A stretch of DNA of 64,000 nt from the NCBI RefSeq assembly GCF_025290835.2, contig NZ_JAOCQD020000001.1, positions 2,480,001 through 2,544,000 of the forward strand, written 5' to 3'. The notes below the pieces were generated by a model. That model was not told the origin of the DNA and made no database searches. It saw only the letters and a list, made by a program, of their open reading frames with translations. Shown piece after piece: positions 56,658 through 64,000 of this stretch (positions are counted from its first letter, which is position 1; each line of letters opens with the position of its first letter). Both the position numbers and the translations under genes were made by a program. The stretch is from Aquabacterium sp. OR-4. Its GTDB lineage: Bacteria; Pseudomonadota; Gammaproteobacteria; Burkholderiales; Burkholderiaceae_C.

Positions 56658-59339
56658 TCATGGCCGGCCGTCGCCCACCGCGGCCAACCACGGCGCCATC
56701 GCCGCGTCGCCGTCCAGGCCGACGCCTGAGTCCGGCGCCATCGCCGATGCCTGCCCTGGCTCGGCGGACAACTGCTCCAGGCGCAGCAGCCAGGGCGCCA
56801 GAAACGCCGCGTCGGCCGGATCGCGTTGCAGCCCGGTGCGTGCGCGCAAGCGCTCGGCCGCGGCCTGCCAGCCCCGCGCCGTGGCGCCATCGCCCAGCGC
56901 CACCGCCAGGCCGCAGGCCAGATCCAGCACCGCCAGGTGCAGCAGCTGGGCGCCGTTGTGCTGGGCCAGCAGCCAGGCGCGCGCCGTCAGCGCTGCCGAC
57001 CCGCGGATGTGGCCGCGGCTCAGCTGCACCATCGCCAGGTTGAGCAGCGTGGTGGCCTCGGCCGCTTCGTCGCCATCGCTGCGCGCCATGGCCAGGGCCT
57101 CCTCGAACAGCGGCTCGGCCGCATCCAGCCGCTCCTGGCTGCGGTGCCACAGCGCCAGCCGGGTGAGCGCGATCGCCCGCTTGTGCGGGCGGCCCAGGCG
57201 CCGCTCCGCATCGAGCGCCTCGCCAAAGCACAGCCCCGCGGCAGCACTGTCGCCCTGGCCCATCAGCGCCAGGCCGAGTGGTGGCAGTACATCGGCCGCC
57301 CGCTCCTCGTCGCCCAGTGCGCGCAGCAGGGCCAGCGCCTGCTCCAGGTGCCCGCGCGCCTGTGCCCAGTGGCCCAGGCAGTTGCACATCTGGCCGGCAT
57401 CGAACAGCGCGCGGGCGCGCGCCACATCGGCCGCCTGGGCCTGCGGGTGGGCCAGCGCGGCCAGCGTGGCCGCCAGCGCCTGCGACACCAGGCCGCGGTG
57501 CAGCCAGTGCGGCCACAGCGCGGCGCACAGCGCCAGGCCGGTGCCGCCGCCCTCGGCATGCCGGGCCGCGAACGCCAGCGCCTGGGCCAGGTTGTCGCGC
57601 TCGGTGTCCAGGCGCGCCAGCCAACCGGCGGCACTGCGGCTGGCCAGCTGGCGGCGCGCCGTCTCGGCCAGCGTGCGGTAGGCCGCGGCATGGCGCAGGC
57701 GCAGGGCCAGCGCATCGTCATCGCCGGCCTGCTCGGCTTCGGCCAGCCGACCGGCCGCGTACTGGCGCATGGTTTCAAGCAGATGCCAGCGGCCGCGTGC
57801 CGGCTCGGCCACCACCAGCGATTTGTCCACCAGCGCGCCCAGGCCCTCGATCAGCTGATCGGCCGGCAGCGCCGCATCGGCACACACCGCCTCGGCCTGG
57901 GCCAGGGTCCAGCCGCCGGCAAACACCGACAGGCGCCGCCACAGCCGGCGCTCGTCGTCGGCCAGCAGGTCGTGGCTCCAGTCGATCAGCAGGCGCAGCG
58001 TGCGCTGGCGTGGCGCCACCGTTTCGTCGCGCGTGCTGAGCAGCGCAAAGCCGCTGCGCAGACGCTCGGCCAGCTCGCTCACCGGCAAGGCCCGCAGGCG
58101 GGCGGCGGCCAGCTCCAGCGCCAGCGGAATGCCGTCGAGGCGGCGGCAGATCTCGGCCACCGCCGGCGCGGTGGCGGCATCCAGCTGCCAGGCAGGGTTG
58201 GCGGCCTGCGCACGGTCGACAAAGAGCTGCACCGCGTCGAGCGACTGCAGCGCCTGCCAGGTCTCAGGCACCACCGGCGCCCCGGGCGCCCCCGGCGCCA
58301 ACACCGGGGGCACGGCCAGCGGCGGCACGGCCCAGGCGCATTCGCCGGCCATGCGCAGCAGCTCGCGGCTCGAGGCCGCCAGCGCCACACCCGGCCCGGC
58401 CTGCAGCAGTGCCTTGGCCAGCGCCGCGGCGCCGACCAGCACATGCTCGCAGTTGTCCAGCACCAGCAGCAGCTGGCGATCGCGCACATGGCGCAGCAGC
58501 GCCTCGGTAACGCTCTGGACCGGTTCCTCCTTCACGCCCAGCACGGCCGCCACGGCAGGTGCGATCTGCGCCGCCTCGCGCAGCGGTGCCAACTCAAGCC
58601 ACCACACGCCATCGGGATGGGCATCGAGCCGGGCATGGGCCCACTGCAGCAGCAGCCGCGACTTGCCAATGCCGCCCGGCCCGCACAGCGTGACCAGGCG
58701 ATGCGTGGCGGCCAGCGCCTGCAGCTCGGCCAGCTCCTGCGTGCGGCCGACAAAGCGGTTGAGCGCTTGCGGCAGATTGTGCGGCGGTGCCTCCAGCGCG
58801 CGCAGGGCCGGAAACTGTGCGGGCAGGCCCGGCGCCAGCAGCTGGTGCACCGGCTCGGGCCGCGCCAGCCCGCGCAGGCGCAGCGTGCCCAGCGGCTGCA
58901 GGCCCAGCCCTGCCGGCAGCGCCGCGCCCAGGGCTCGCGCCACCGCATCCGACACCAGCACCTGGCCCCCATGTGCCGCGCCCATCAGGCGGGCCGCGCG
59001 GTTGACCTCGGTGCCGAAGAAGTCGCCATCCCGGCGCTGGTCCAGGCCCTGGTGCACGCCGCAGCGCACCCACAGCGGCCAGCCGCTTCGCCGGCCGGCG
59101 GCATCCAGCGCCAGCTGCAGCTGCACACAGGCGGTCAGTGCATCGGCCGCCTCGGCAAACACCGCATGCACGCCATCGCCCGTGCCCTTGACGCGCCGGC
59201 CACGATGCCCGTCGACCGCCTGGGCCACCAGCGCATCGTGCTCGGCCAGCGCGGCGCCCATGCGCTCGGGATCGCGCTCCCACAGCCGCGTGCTGTCGGC
59301 AATGTCGGTGAACAGGTAGACGGCGGGTGTGGACAACAC
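56658..59339 (-). CDS. Class III nucleotide cyclase fused to STAND ATPase and TPR region
   Basis: I use the GTG at 59339 (VLSTPAVYLFTDI), because upstream sequence lacks family features; this gives 893 residues. The cyclase domain (about 5-165) has metal Asp12 (FTDIADST), Lys51 and Asp55 (VKGTGDG), and Asn113/Arg117 (EVNRAAR), so it looks active and adenylate-type. An NB-ARC/AAA-like ATPase follows with Walker A GPGGIGKS at 220-227 and Walker B LLLVLDNCEHV (Asp295). Helical repeats of the TPR type fill the last 450 residues (LYNLAMV-like LLNLAMVQLSRGH). Proteins of this layout are signal-sensing ATPase regulators. It is divergent from the second TIR gene. Confidence 0.87.
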   Translation of the reverse strand: MLSTPAVYLFTDIADSTRLWERDPERMGAALAEHDALVAQAVDGHRGRRVKGTGDGVHAVFAEAADALTACVQLQLALDAAGRRSGWPLWVRCGVHQGLDQRRDGDFFGTEVNRAARLMGAAHGGQVLVSDAVARALGAALPAGLGLQPLGTLRLRGLARPEPVHQLLAPGLPAQFPALRALEAPPHNLPQALNRFVGRTQELAELQALAATHRLVTLCGPGGIGKSRLLLQWAHARLDAHPDGVWWLELAPLREAAQIAPAVAAVLGVKEEPVQSVTEALLRHVRDRQLLLVLDNCEHVLVGAAALAKALLQAGPGVALAASSRELLRMAGECAWAVPPLAVPPVLAPGAPGAPVVPETWQALQSLDAVQLFVDRAQAANPAWQLDAATAPAVAEICRRLDGIPLALELAAARLRALPVSELAERLRSGFALLSTRDETVAPRQRTLRLLIDWSHDLLADDERRLWRRLSVFAGGWTLAQAEAVCADAALPADQLIEGLGALVDKSLVVAEPARGRWHLLETMRQYAAGRLAEAEQAGDDDALALRLRHAAAYRTLAETARRQLASRSAAGWLARLDTERDNLAQALAFAARHAEGGGTGLALCAALWPHWLHRGLVSQALAATLAALAHPQAQAADVARARALFDAGQMCNCLGHWAQARGHLEQALALLRALGDEERAADVLPPLGLALMGQGDSAAAGLCFGEALDAERRLGRPHKRAIALTRLALWHRSQERLDAAEPLFEEALAMARSDGDEAAEATTLLNLAMVQLSRGHIRGSAALTARAWLLAQHNGAQLLHLAVLDLACGLAVALGDGATARGWQAAAERLRARTGLQRDPADAAFLAPWLLRLEQLSAEPGQASAMAPDSGVGLDGDAAMAPWLAAVGDGRP

Positions 59340-59666
59340 GGCCGGGATTGTCGGCCGATTCAAGCGCCCACCCTGCTCCCCGGCCCTGTGGGCCTGCAAC
59401 AGGATGCAGCCACCCGCCGCCCGGTGCCGGGCCACCCAACCCAGGCGATGTGCGGCACCCCGCGCGAACACGGCGGGCCCGGCACCGCCGCCACAACCCC
59501 GCACCACCGCCTGCCCCGGCCTGAGGATGCGGATTCACCACGCTCGGTACAACTAGGGATGCGGGGTGCCGCCGATTGATCGCACCATGCGTGGTGGTGG
59601 GCGTGGCGGCCCGCTGCACAGCAGCACGCCCTGTGGCGTGCCCGACCCCGGAACCGGCAACCCATC
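59340..59666. other. Divergent intergenic region, cyclase-STAND / second TIR gene
   Basis: 327 bases that should contain both promoters. The longest AT-richer stretch is around 59531-59560 (GGATTCACC, then GGTACAACTAGGGATG), the best place for the TIR promoter, but spacing does not fit a sigma-70 consensus. Several short reading frames here are shadows of no merit. The GTG start of the cyclase gene has no strong ribosome site. Confidence 0.35.
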
Positions 59667-61199
59667 ATGTCTCCGCTCGTACGCTTTCGCGACTGCGACC
59701 ACAGCGTGTTCGTCAGCTACGCCCACGCCGACAACGAGGTGTACGGCAACTGGGTGAGCGACTTCGCCAGCGAGCTCACCAAGGATCTCGCAGCCGAGCT
59801 GGCGCGTGTGCCCACCGGCCGCGCCGTGCTGCCGCCGGTGCACCTGAGCGAAGACAACGGCCCGCTGGCCGGCGAGCTGTCTGAGCAGCTCAAGGCGCGT
59901 GTGGCGCGCTCGTTTGCGGTGGTGGTGGTGGTGGGCCGGCACTATGTCGATTCGGCCTGGTGCGGCCAGGAGCTGGCGTACTTCCAGCAGGCCTTCGGCA
60001 ACGCGGGCCTGAACGGCCGGCTCTACATCGTGGCGCTGGCACAGGAGCCGATCACCCTGGCCGCGGCCAAGCCGGTGTGGCGCCAGGTGTTTGCCGGCCG
60101 CAACCCGGTGTGGCAGACCTATTTCGAAGACGACGCGGTGGCGCGCCCGGTGGCGGTGATGCGCGACGACGGCAAGGCCCCCACCCAGGCCTTTGCGCGG
60201 CGCTTCGACCGCCTGCGCGACGACCTGGTGGGCAAGATCAAGGCCGATCTGGGTGGCGCCCAGCCCAACCCGCAGGCCACGCGGCTGCTGATCGGCGTGG
60301 GCGCGCCCGAGCTCGAAACCGCCATCGCCGGCTTTGCCGCCAGCGCGCGGGCCCACGAGCCCAGCGTGGCGCTGCTCGACTTTGCCGCGCTCGACCAGCG
60401 CGCCCAGCTGGCCGCGCGCCTGCGCGACGCCGAGCGCCTGGTGCTGCCCTTTCACCAGGGCCAGCCGCGCATGTGGGCCGTGGCCGGTGGCCAGCTGGCG
60501 GTGCTGCTGGAGTGCTGGCGCAAGATGGGCAAGCCCGACGAGCAGGTGTTTGCGCTCGACCTGTCCGAGGTGCCGCCCACCGAGCCCGCCGAGCCCGAGC
60601 ACCTCGAGTGGCTGGCCAAACTGGCCTGCCCCAAGCTGCTGCCGGCGGCCTTGCTGACGCGGCTGTTTCCGCCCGCCGCGCCAGCGGTGGTCGGGCAGGC
60701 GGTGGCCGCGGCGGCGCGGCCGGTGCGCCTGTACATCGAGAGCAACCGCAACGAGCCCTGGCAATGGAAGCTGCTGGGCGAGCAGATCCGCCCGCTGTGG
60801 CAGAAGCTGCTCGATGAGCGCCAGATCCATGTGCCGCTCAACCTGCGGCCCAGCGGCCTGAACATCGACGAGATCGACCTGTTCAACCTCGACGACGCCG
60901 ACGGCCTGATCCTGCTGTGGGGCCAGAAGGAGGCGCGCTCGCTGCTCAGCCAGATCAACCTGGTGGAAGACCGGCTCACCGAGCTGGCGCCGGCCATCGT
61001 GGCCTACCTCAGCCCGCCCAAGCCGCAGGCCGAGCAGGCGGTGCCGGCGCTGGGCTGGCAGGTGCTGCGCTTCCAGCAGCAAGAGGCGCCGCCACCCAAG
61101 GCGGTGCTGCCCGAGCAGGGCGATGCCATCGAGCTGACGCGCTTTCTGAACGACGTGCTCGACCGCACCAGCCGGCGCCACAAGCTCTCGCCGGTCTGA
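59667..61199 (+). CDS. TIR-domain protein, partner of STAND NTPase (module 2)
   Basis: 510 residues. The TIR domain (about 10-175) opens DHSVFVSYAHADN; VHLSEDNGPLAGEL follows, and Glu102 lies in SAWCGQELAYF, the WCxxE motif of NAD-cleaving TIR proteins. A middle alpha/beta part (about 205-340, RLLIGVGAPELETAI) and a C-terminal domain (PVRLYIESNRNEPWQW, then ADGLILLWGQKEARSLL) repeat the three-part layout of the TIR protein at 50547, though sequence identity is low. It is 21 bases before the second STAND gene. NADase activity is inferred from the Glu motif. Confidence 0.83.
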   Translation: MSPLVRFRDCDHSVFVSYAHADNEVYGNWVSDFASELTKDLAAELARVPTGRAVLPPVHLSEDNGPLAGELSEQLKARVARSFAVVVVVGRHYVDSAWCGQELAYFQQAFGNAGLNGRLYIVALAQEPITLAAAKPVWRQVFAGRNPVWQTYFEDDAVARPVAVMRDDGKAPTQAFARRFDRLRDDLVGKIKADLGGAQPNPQATRLLIGVGAPELETAIAGFAASARAHEPSVALLDFAALDQRAQLAARLRDAERLVLPFHQGQPRMWAVAGGQLAVLLECWRKMGKPDEQVFALDLSEVPPTEPAEPEHLEWLAKLACPKLLPAALLTRLFPPAAPAVVGQAVAAAARPVRLYIESNRNEPWQWKLLGEQIRPLWQKLLDERQIHVPLNLRPSGLNIDEIDLFNLDDADGLILLWGQKEARSLLSQINLVEDRLTELAPAIVAYLSPPKPQAEQAVPALGWQVLRFQQQEAPPPKAVLPEQGDAIELTRFLNDVLDRTSRRHKLSPV

Positions 61200-61220
61200 A
61201 CCCGCACCCAGGCCCAGGCC

Positions 61221-64000
61221 ATGTCCGCGCTGCAACAACACGAACTGCTCAAGCGCCTGCCGCGCACGCCCTACCCCGGCCTGCGGCCCTTCCTCGACCA
61301 CGAGGACATGCTGATGCACGGCCGCCGCACCCAGGTGACCGAGATCGTGCGCCGGCTGGGCCACGGCGCGCTGGCCGGCGACGACCAGCGCCTGCCGCGC
61401 GTGCTGGCCGATGCCGACCACGACGACGCCGGCCGCACGCTGTCACTAAGCGCCCACAGCGCCATGCTGGCCGCTGCCGGCGTGGCGCAGCCGCTCACCC
61501 GCTTCGTGGCGGTGATCGGCGGTTCGGGCTCGGGCAAGAGCTCGCTGATCCGTGCCGGCGTGGTGCCGCACCTGCGCCAGTTCGGCATCGCCGAGGTCGG
61601 CGATCTGTGGGAGCCGGTGGTCTTCACGCCCGGCACCAACTTCTCGGGCGGCGACGAGCGCAGCGCGCCCGCTGCCGACGAGACGCCGATCACCCGCCTG
61701 GCCTGGCGTCTGGATGCCACGTTGCGCGGCGGCCCCAACGCGGCGCGCCGCGAGGCCATTGCCGAGCTGCTGCGCCGCCCCGGTGGCCTGGGCCGGGTGG
61801 TTGACACCTACGGCCCCGAGCTCAACCTGCCCGAGGGCGTGGATGCCGCCAAGGCCTGCGTGCTGGTGGTGATCGACCAGTTCGAGGAGCTGTTCCACCA
61901 CAGCAACCGCGAGGTGGTCGATGCGCGGCAGCTGATCGAGCGCGTGATCGACCACTTTCACCAGGCCCGCGCCGGCAATGGCTCGCCGCGCTGCTTTCTG
62001 GCCATCACCATGCGCAGCGAGCACCTGAACGACTGCGCTGGTTTCCTGGGCCTGCCCGAGGCCATCAACGCCGGCGCGTTTCTGGTCAGCCGGCTCGACG
62101 ACGCCGCGGTGCGCGAGGTGATCGAAAAACCCGCGCAGCGCTTTTTGCGCCTGCGCCAGCGCGAGCGCCGCGACGCCAGCGCCGCCGAGCTGCCACGCAC
62201 GGTGCGCTTCGATCCGTCGGTGGTCGAGCGCCTGGTCGAGGACACCCGCAAGATCGCCCACGACCCCGACCACCTGCCGCTGCTGCAGCACCTGCTGGCG
62301 CGGCTGTGGCAGCGCGCGCTGCGGCGCGAGCAGCGCGCGGTGGGCGACGTGCCGGGCGAGCTCAACTTCCACGATCTGTGCAGCGCCGCGTTGGCCGAAG
62401 AAACCCCCGCCACGCTGCCGGCGCACACCGACAACCTGCTGCGCCTGGCGCTCGAGCGCTGGGCCGAGCATGAGTTCCACCAGCACACGGCCGCGCAGCA
62501 GATGCTGCTGGCCGATGTGCTGCGCCGCCTGGTCTACAAAGACCCGGCCAGCGGCACCTACAACCAGCAGCGCCTGTACGTGGCCAGCCATCCGGCCGGC
62601 GCCGACGCGCTCTCGGCGCTGCTGCATGGCCGCTGGATCCACTCGGTCAACTACCTGTACTGGGACGACGACAACCCCGACCGCATCACGCTGAAGGTCT
62701 CGCACGAGTCCTTCATCCGCGGCTGGCAGCGCCTGCGCGCGCTGGCCGATGCCGGCGCGCTGCAGTTCACCCGCGTGCTCGAGCTGATGACCGCCTGCCG
62801 CGACTGGCAGGCCCGCGGCCAGGCCGCGGCCGACCTGATGGAAGACCGCCTGCTGCGCCGCATGAAGGACGCCGGCCTGGCCGCGGTGTTCAGCGCCACG
62901 GCGCCCGCCACCACCGGCCCCGCCGCGGCGGCAGCCGCACAGGTGGCCACCGCGGCAGCAGCCGCCACGCCCGGCACGCCCGGGGCCGCACCATCGGGCT
63001 GGGTGCTGCCGCCGCGCGATCCGGCCGAGGCCTGGCGCGAGTGGCAAGCCTGGCTGCCGCGCACACCGCGCGGGCCCGAGCTGGACGGCCTGGGCTTCGA
63101 CGAGGTGGCCCGCTTCTTCCAGCGCTCCGAGAGCAGCCTGCTGGCCGCCTCGGGCAAAGAGCGCAACAGCCTGCGCAGGCAGGCCGCGCTGGCCACCGCC
63201 GGCCTGGGTGCGCTGGCCCTGATGGGCCTGGCGCTGGCCTTCATCTACGGCGTGCAGGGCCCGGTGATCGAACGCGCGGCGCTGTACTTCGAATCGGCCG
63301 ACGCGGCCAACCTGGCCACGCTGCGCAATGCCTGGCCCGAGATCGGCGGCGGCGCCCACGAGCTGCAGGAGCTGCTGCAGGCCGCGCAGCAGTTCGAGAC
63401 CGCACGCCAGGGCCTGGGCGTGTCGTTTGCCGGCATGTCCGACGGCGTGCTGGCCGACCGCTACTCGCCCGGCAAGGCCTCGGCCCTGAGCCGCGTGCTG
63501 CCATTGGCCATGCGGGCCATCGAGCCCAACGTCAACGGCAAGCTGCGCGCCGTGCTCACCCGTGCGCTGTGGCACACCGACCCGGTGATGCCGGTGGGCG
63601 ACACCGCGCGCATCGTCGACCTGCAGGGCGAAGACCCGCGCTACCGCGATGTCTGCGACGGCCTGCCCGGCGTGCTGCTGCCGGTGGAGGGCGCGCGCCA
63701 GAACACCTACCCGCGCCGCGGCGTGTTCGTCACCCGCGACGATCTCGGCCGGGCGCGCGTCGACACGCGCCAGGCGCCGATGGTCGACACCCGCAACGGC
63801 CTGATGTTCAGCGCCACGCTGCATGCCAACGGGCAGTGCGTGCTGGGCCAGCAGATCGCCGCGCTGCCACGCGAACGCGAGCCGGCGCTGGTGTTCGACG
63901 CGCTGATGGGCCATGTGCTGATGGCCACCAACGGCGACCCCCCGGGCAACGACGGCCGGCCGGCCACGCCGGCCACCGTCACCCTGCTGCGGCTGCAGTG
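61221..64000 (+). CDS. STAND (nSTAND1-like) NTPase, module 2, cut by the window end
   Basis: 926 residues are visible and the frame is still open at 64000. It opens RTPYPGLRPFLDHEDMLMHGR, has Walker A GGSGSGKSS at 100-108 and Walker B VLVVIDQFEELF (Asp219), then VSHESFIRGWQRL near 493-505, the same landmarks as the STAND protein at 51968. An Ala/Pro linker (about 560-590) leads to a membrane helix at about 655-677. The part after it (DGLGFDEVARFFQRSE precedes the helix; LRAVLTRALWHTD and DALMGHVLMATNGD follow) shows no clear WD40 motif yet. A repeat sensor may begin beyond the window. Confidence 0.87.
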   Translation, partial: MSALQQHELLKRLPRTPYPGLRPFLDHEDMLMHGRRTQVTEIVRRLGHGALAGDDQRLPRVLADADHDDAGRTLSLSAHSAMLAAAGVAQPLTRFVAVIGGSGSGKSSLIRAGVVPHLRQFGIAEVGDLWEPVVFTPGTNFSGGDERSAPAADETPITRLAWRLDATLRGGPNAARREAIAELLRRPGGLGRVVDTYGPELNLPEGVDAAKACVLVVIDQFEELFHHSNREVVDARQLIERVIDHFHQARAGNGSPRCFLAITMRSEHLNDCAGFLGLPEAINAGAFLVSRLDDAAVREVIEKPAQRFLRLRQRERRDASAAELPRTVRFDPSVVERLVEDTRKIAHDPDHLPLLQHLLARLWQRALRREQRAVGDVPGELNFHDLCSAALAEETPATLPAHTDNLLRLALERWAEHEFHQHTAAQQMLLADVLRRLVYKDPASGTYNQQRLYVASHPAGADALSALLHGRWIHSVNYLYWDDDNPDRITLKVSHESFIRGWQRLRALADAGALQFTRVLELMTACRDWQARGQAAADLMEDRLLRRMKDAGLAAVFSATAPATTGPAAAAAAQVATAAAAATPGTPGAAPSGWVLPPRDPAEAWREWQAWLPRTPRGPELDGLGFDEVARFFQRSESSLLAASGKERNSLRRQAALATAGLGALALMGLALAFIYGVQGPVIERAALYFESADAANLATLRNAWPEIGGGAHELQELLQAAQQFETARQGLGVSFAGMSDGVLADRYSPGKASALSRVLPLAMRAIEPNVNGKLRAVLTRALWHTDPVMPVGDTARIVDLQGEDPRYRDVCDGLPGVLLPVEGARQNTYPRRGVFVTRDDLGRARVDTRQAPMVDTRNGLMFSATLHANGQCVLGQQIAALPREREPALVFDALMGHVLMATNGDPPGNDGRPATPATVTLLRLQ

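Noticed and set aside
61446..63914. Minus-strand frame of 822 codons opposite the second STAND gene
   Set aside because: Antisense to the Walker A/B region of the STAND gene and low in complexity.
50547..64000. Thoeris or CBASS classification of the TIR/STAND island
   Set aside because: No ThsA-like SIR2/SLOG or macro protein and no CD-NTase is present; the cyclase here is class III. The TIR + STAND pairing does not match either system.

Overview
This window is very GC-rich bacterial DNA with dense, mostly co-oriented genes. Its housekeeping genes (rpmB-rpmG, trxB, ftsK-lolA, rarA, lspA, a UbiB/AarF kinase, ETF-QO, livHMGF) together with a PEP-CTERM protein point to a betaproteobacterium of the order Burkholderiales, probably near the Rubrivivax/Leptothrix/Ideonella group. 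That placement is inferred from gene content and base composition only. No tRNA, rRNA, CRISPR array or insertion sequence was seen.

1-10.5 kb: a tight eight-gene plus-strand operon. It encodes an ECF-like sigma factor, a single-pass anti-sigma-like protein, a CHAT (caspase-like) protease, a poly-Gln protein, a lipoprotein, a caspase-family (C14) protease, a MORN-repeat protein with a transglutaminase-like Cys-His-Asp triad, and a small secreted protein. Almost every product after the sigma factor carries a Sec, Tat or lipoprotein export signal or a membrane segment. I read it as an envelope-located, protease-based response system under its own sigma factor.

10.5-47 kb: mostly core genome. 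livF-G-M-H (minus) has a palindromic operator candidate upstream. Then come rarA, cheW, lolA/ftsK, a Crp/Fnr regulator, trxB, rpmB-rpmG with a clear promoter and terminator, a De Ley-Doudoroff galactonate branch (dgoK-dgoA plus a 2OG oxygenase), two hybrid histidine kinases flanking dcp, a FeeM-like acyltransferase, lspA, a UbiB-like kinase, a phospholipase C/PEP-CTERM pair, a DUF2189 membrane protein, a trypsin-like protease, a fused double TetR regulator overlapping an ANL ligase, YceH, an SDR and ETF-QO.

47.4-64 kb: an accessory-looking signalling island. It starts with a long acidic membrane protein that is interrupted by apparent frameshifts. A TIR-domain gene then overlaps a STAND NTPase/WD40 gene by one base, followed by a lipoprotein gene. 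A minus-strand class III cyclase-STAND-TPR regulator comes next, and then a second TIR gene followed by a second STAND NTPase gene cut by the window edge. Two diverged copies of the same TIR + nSTAND module around a cyclase/ATPase regulator is the strongest candidate for an undescribed defence or cell-suicide system here.
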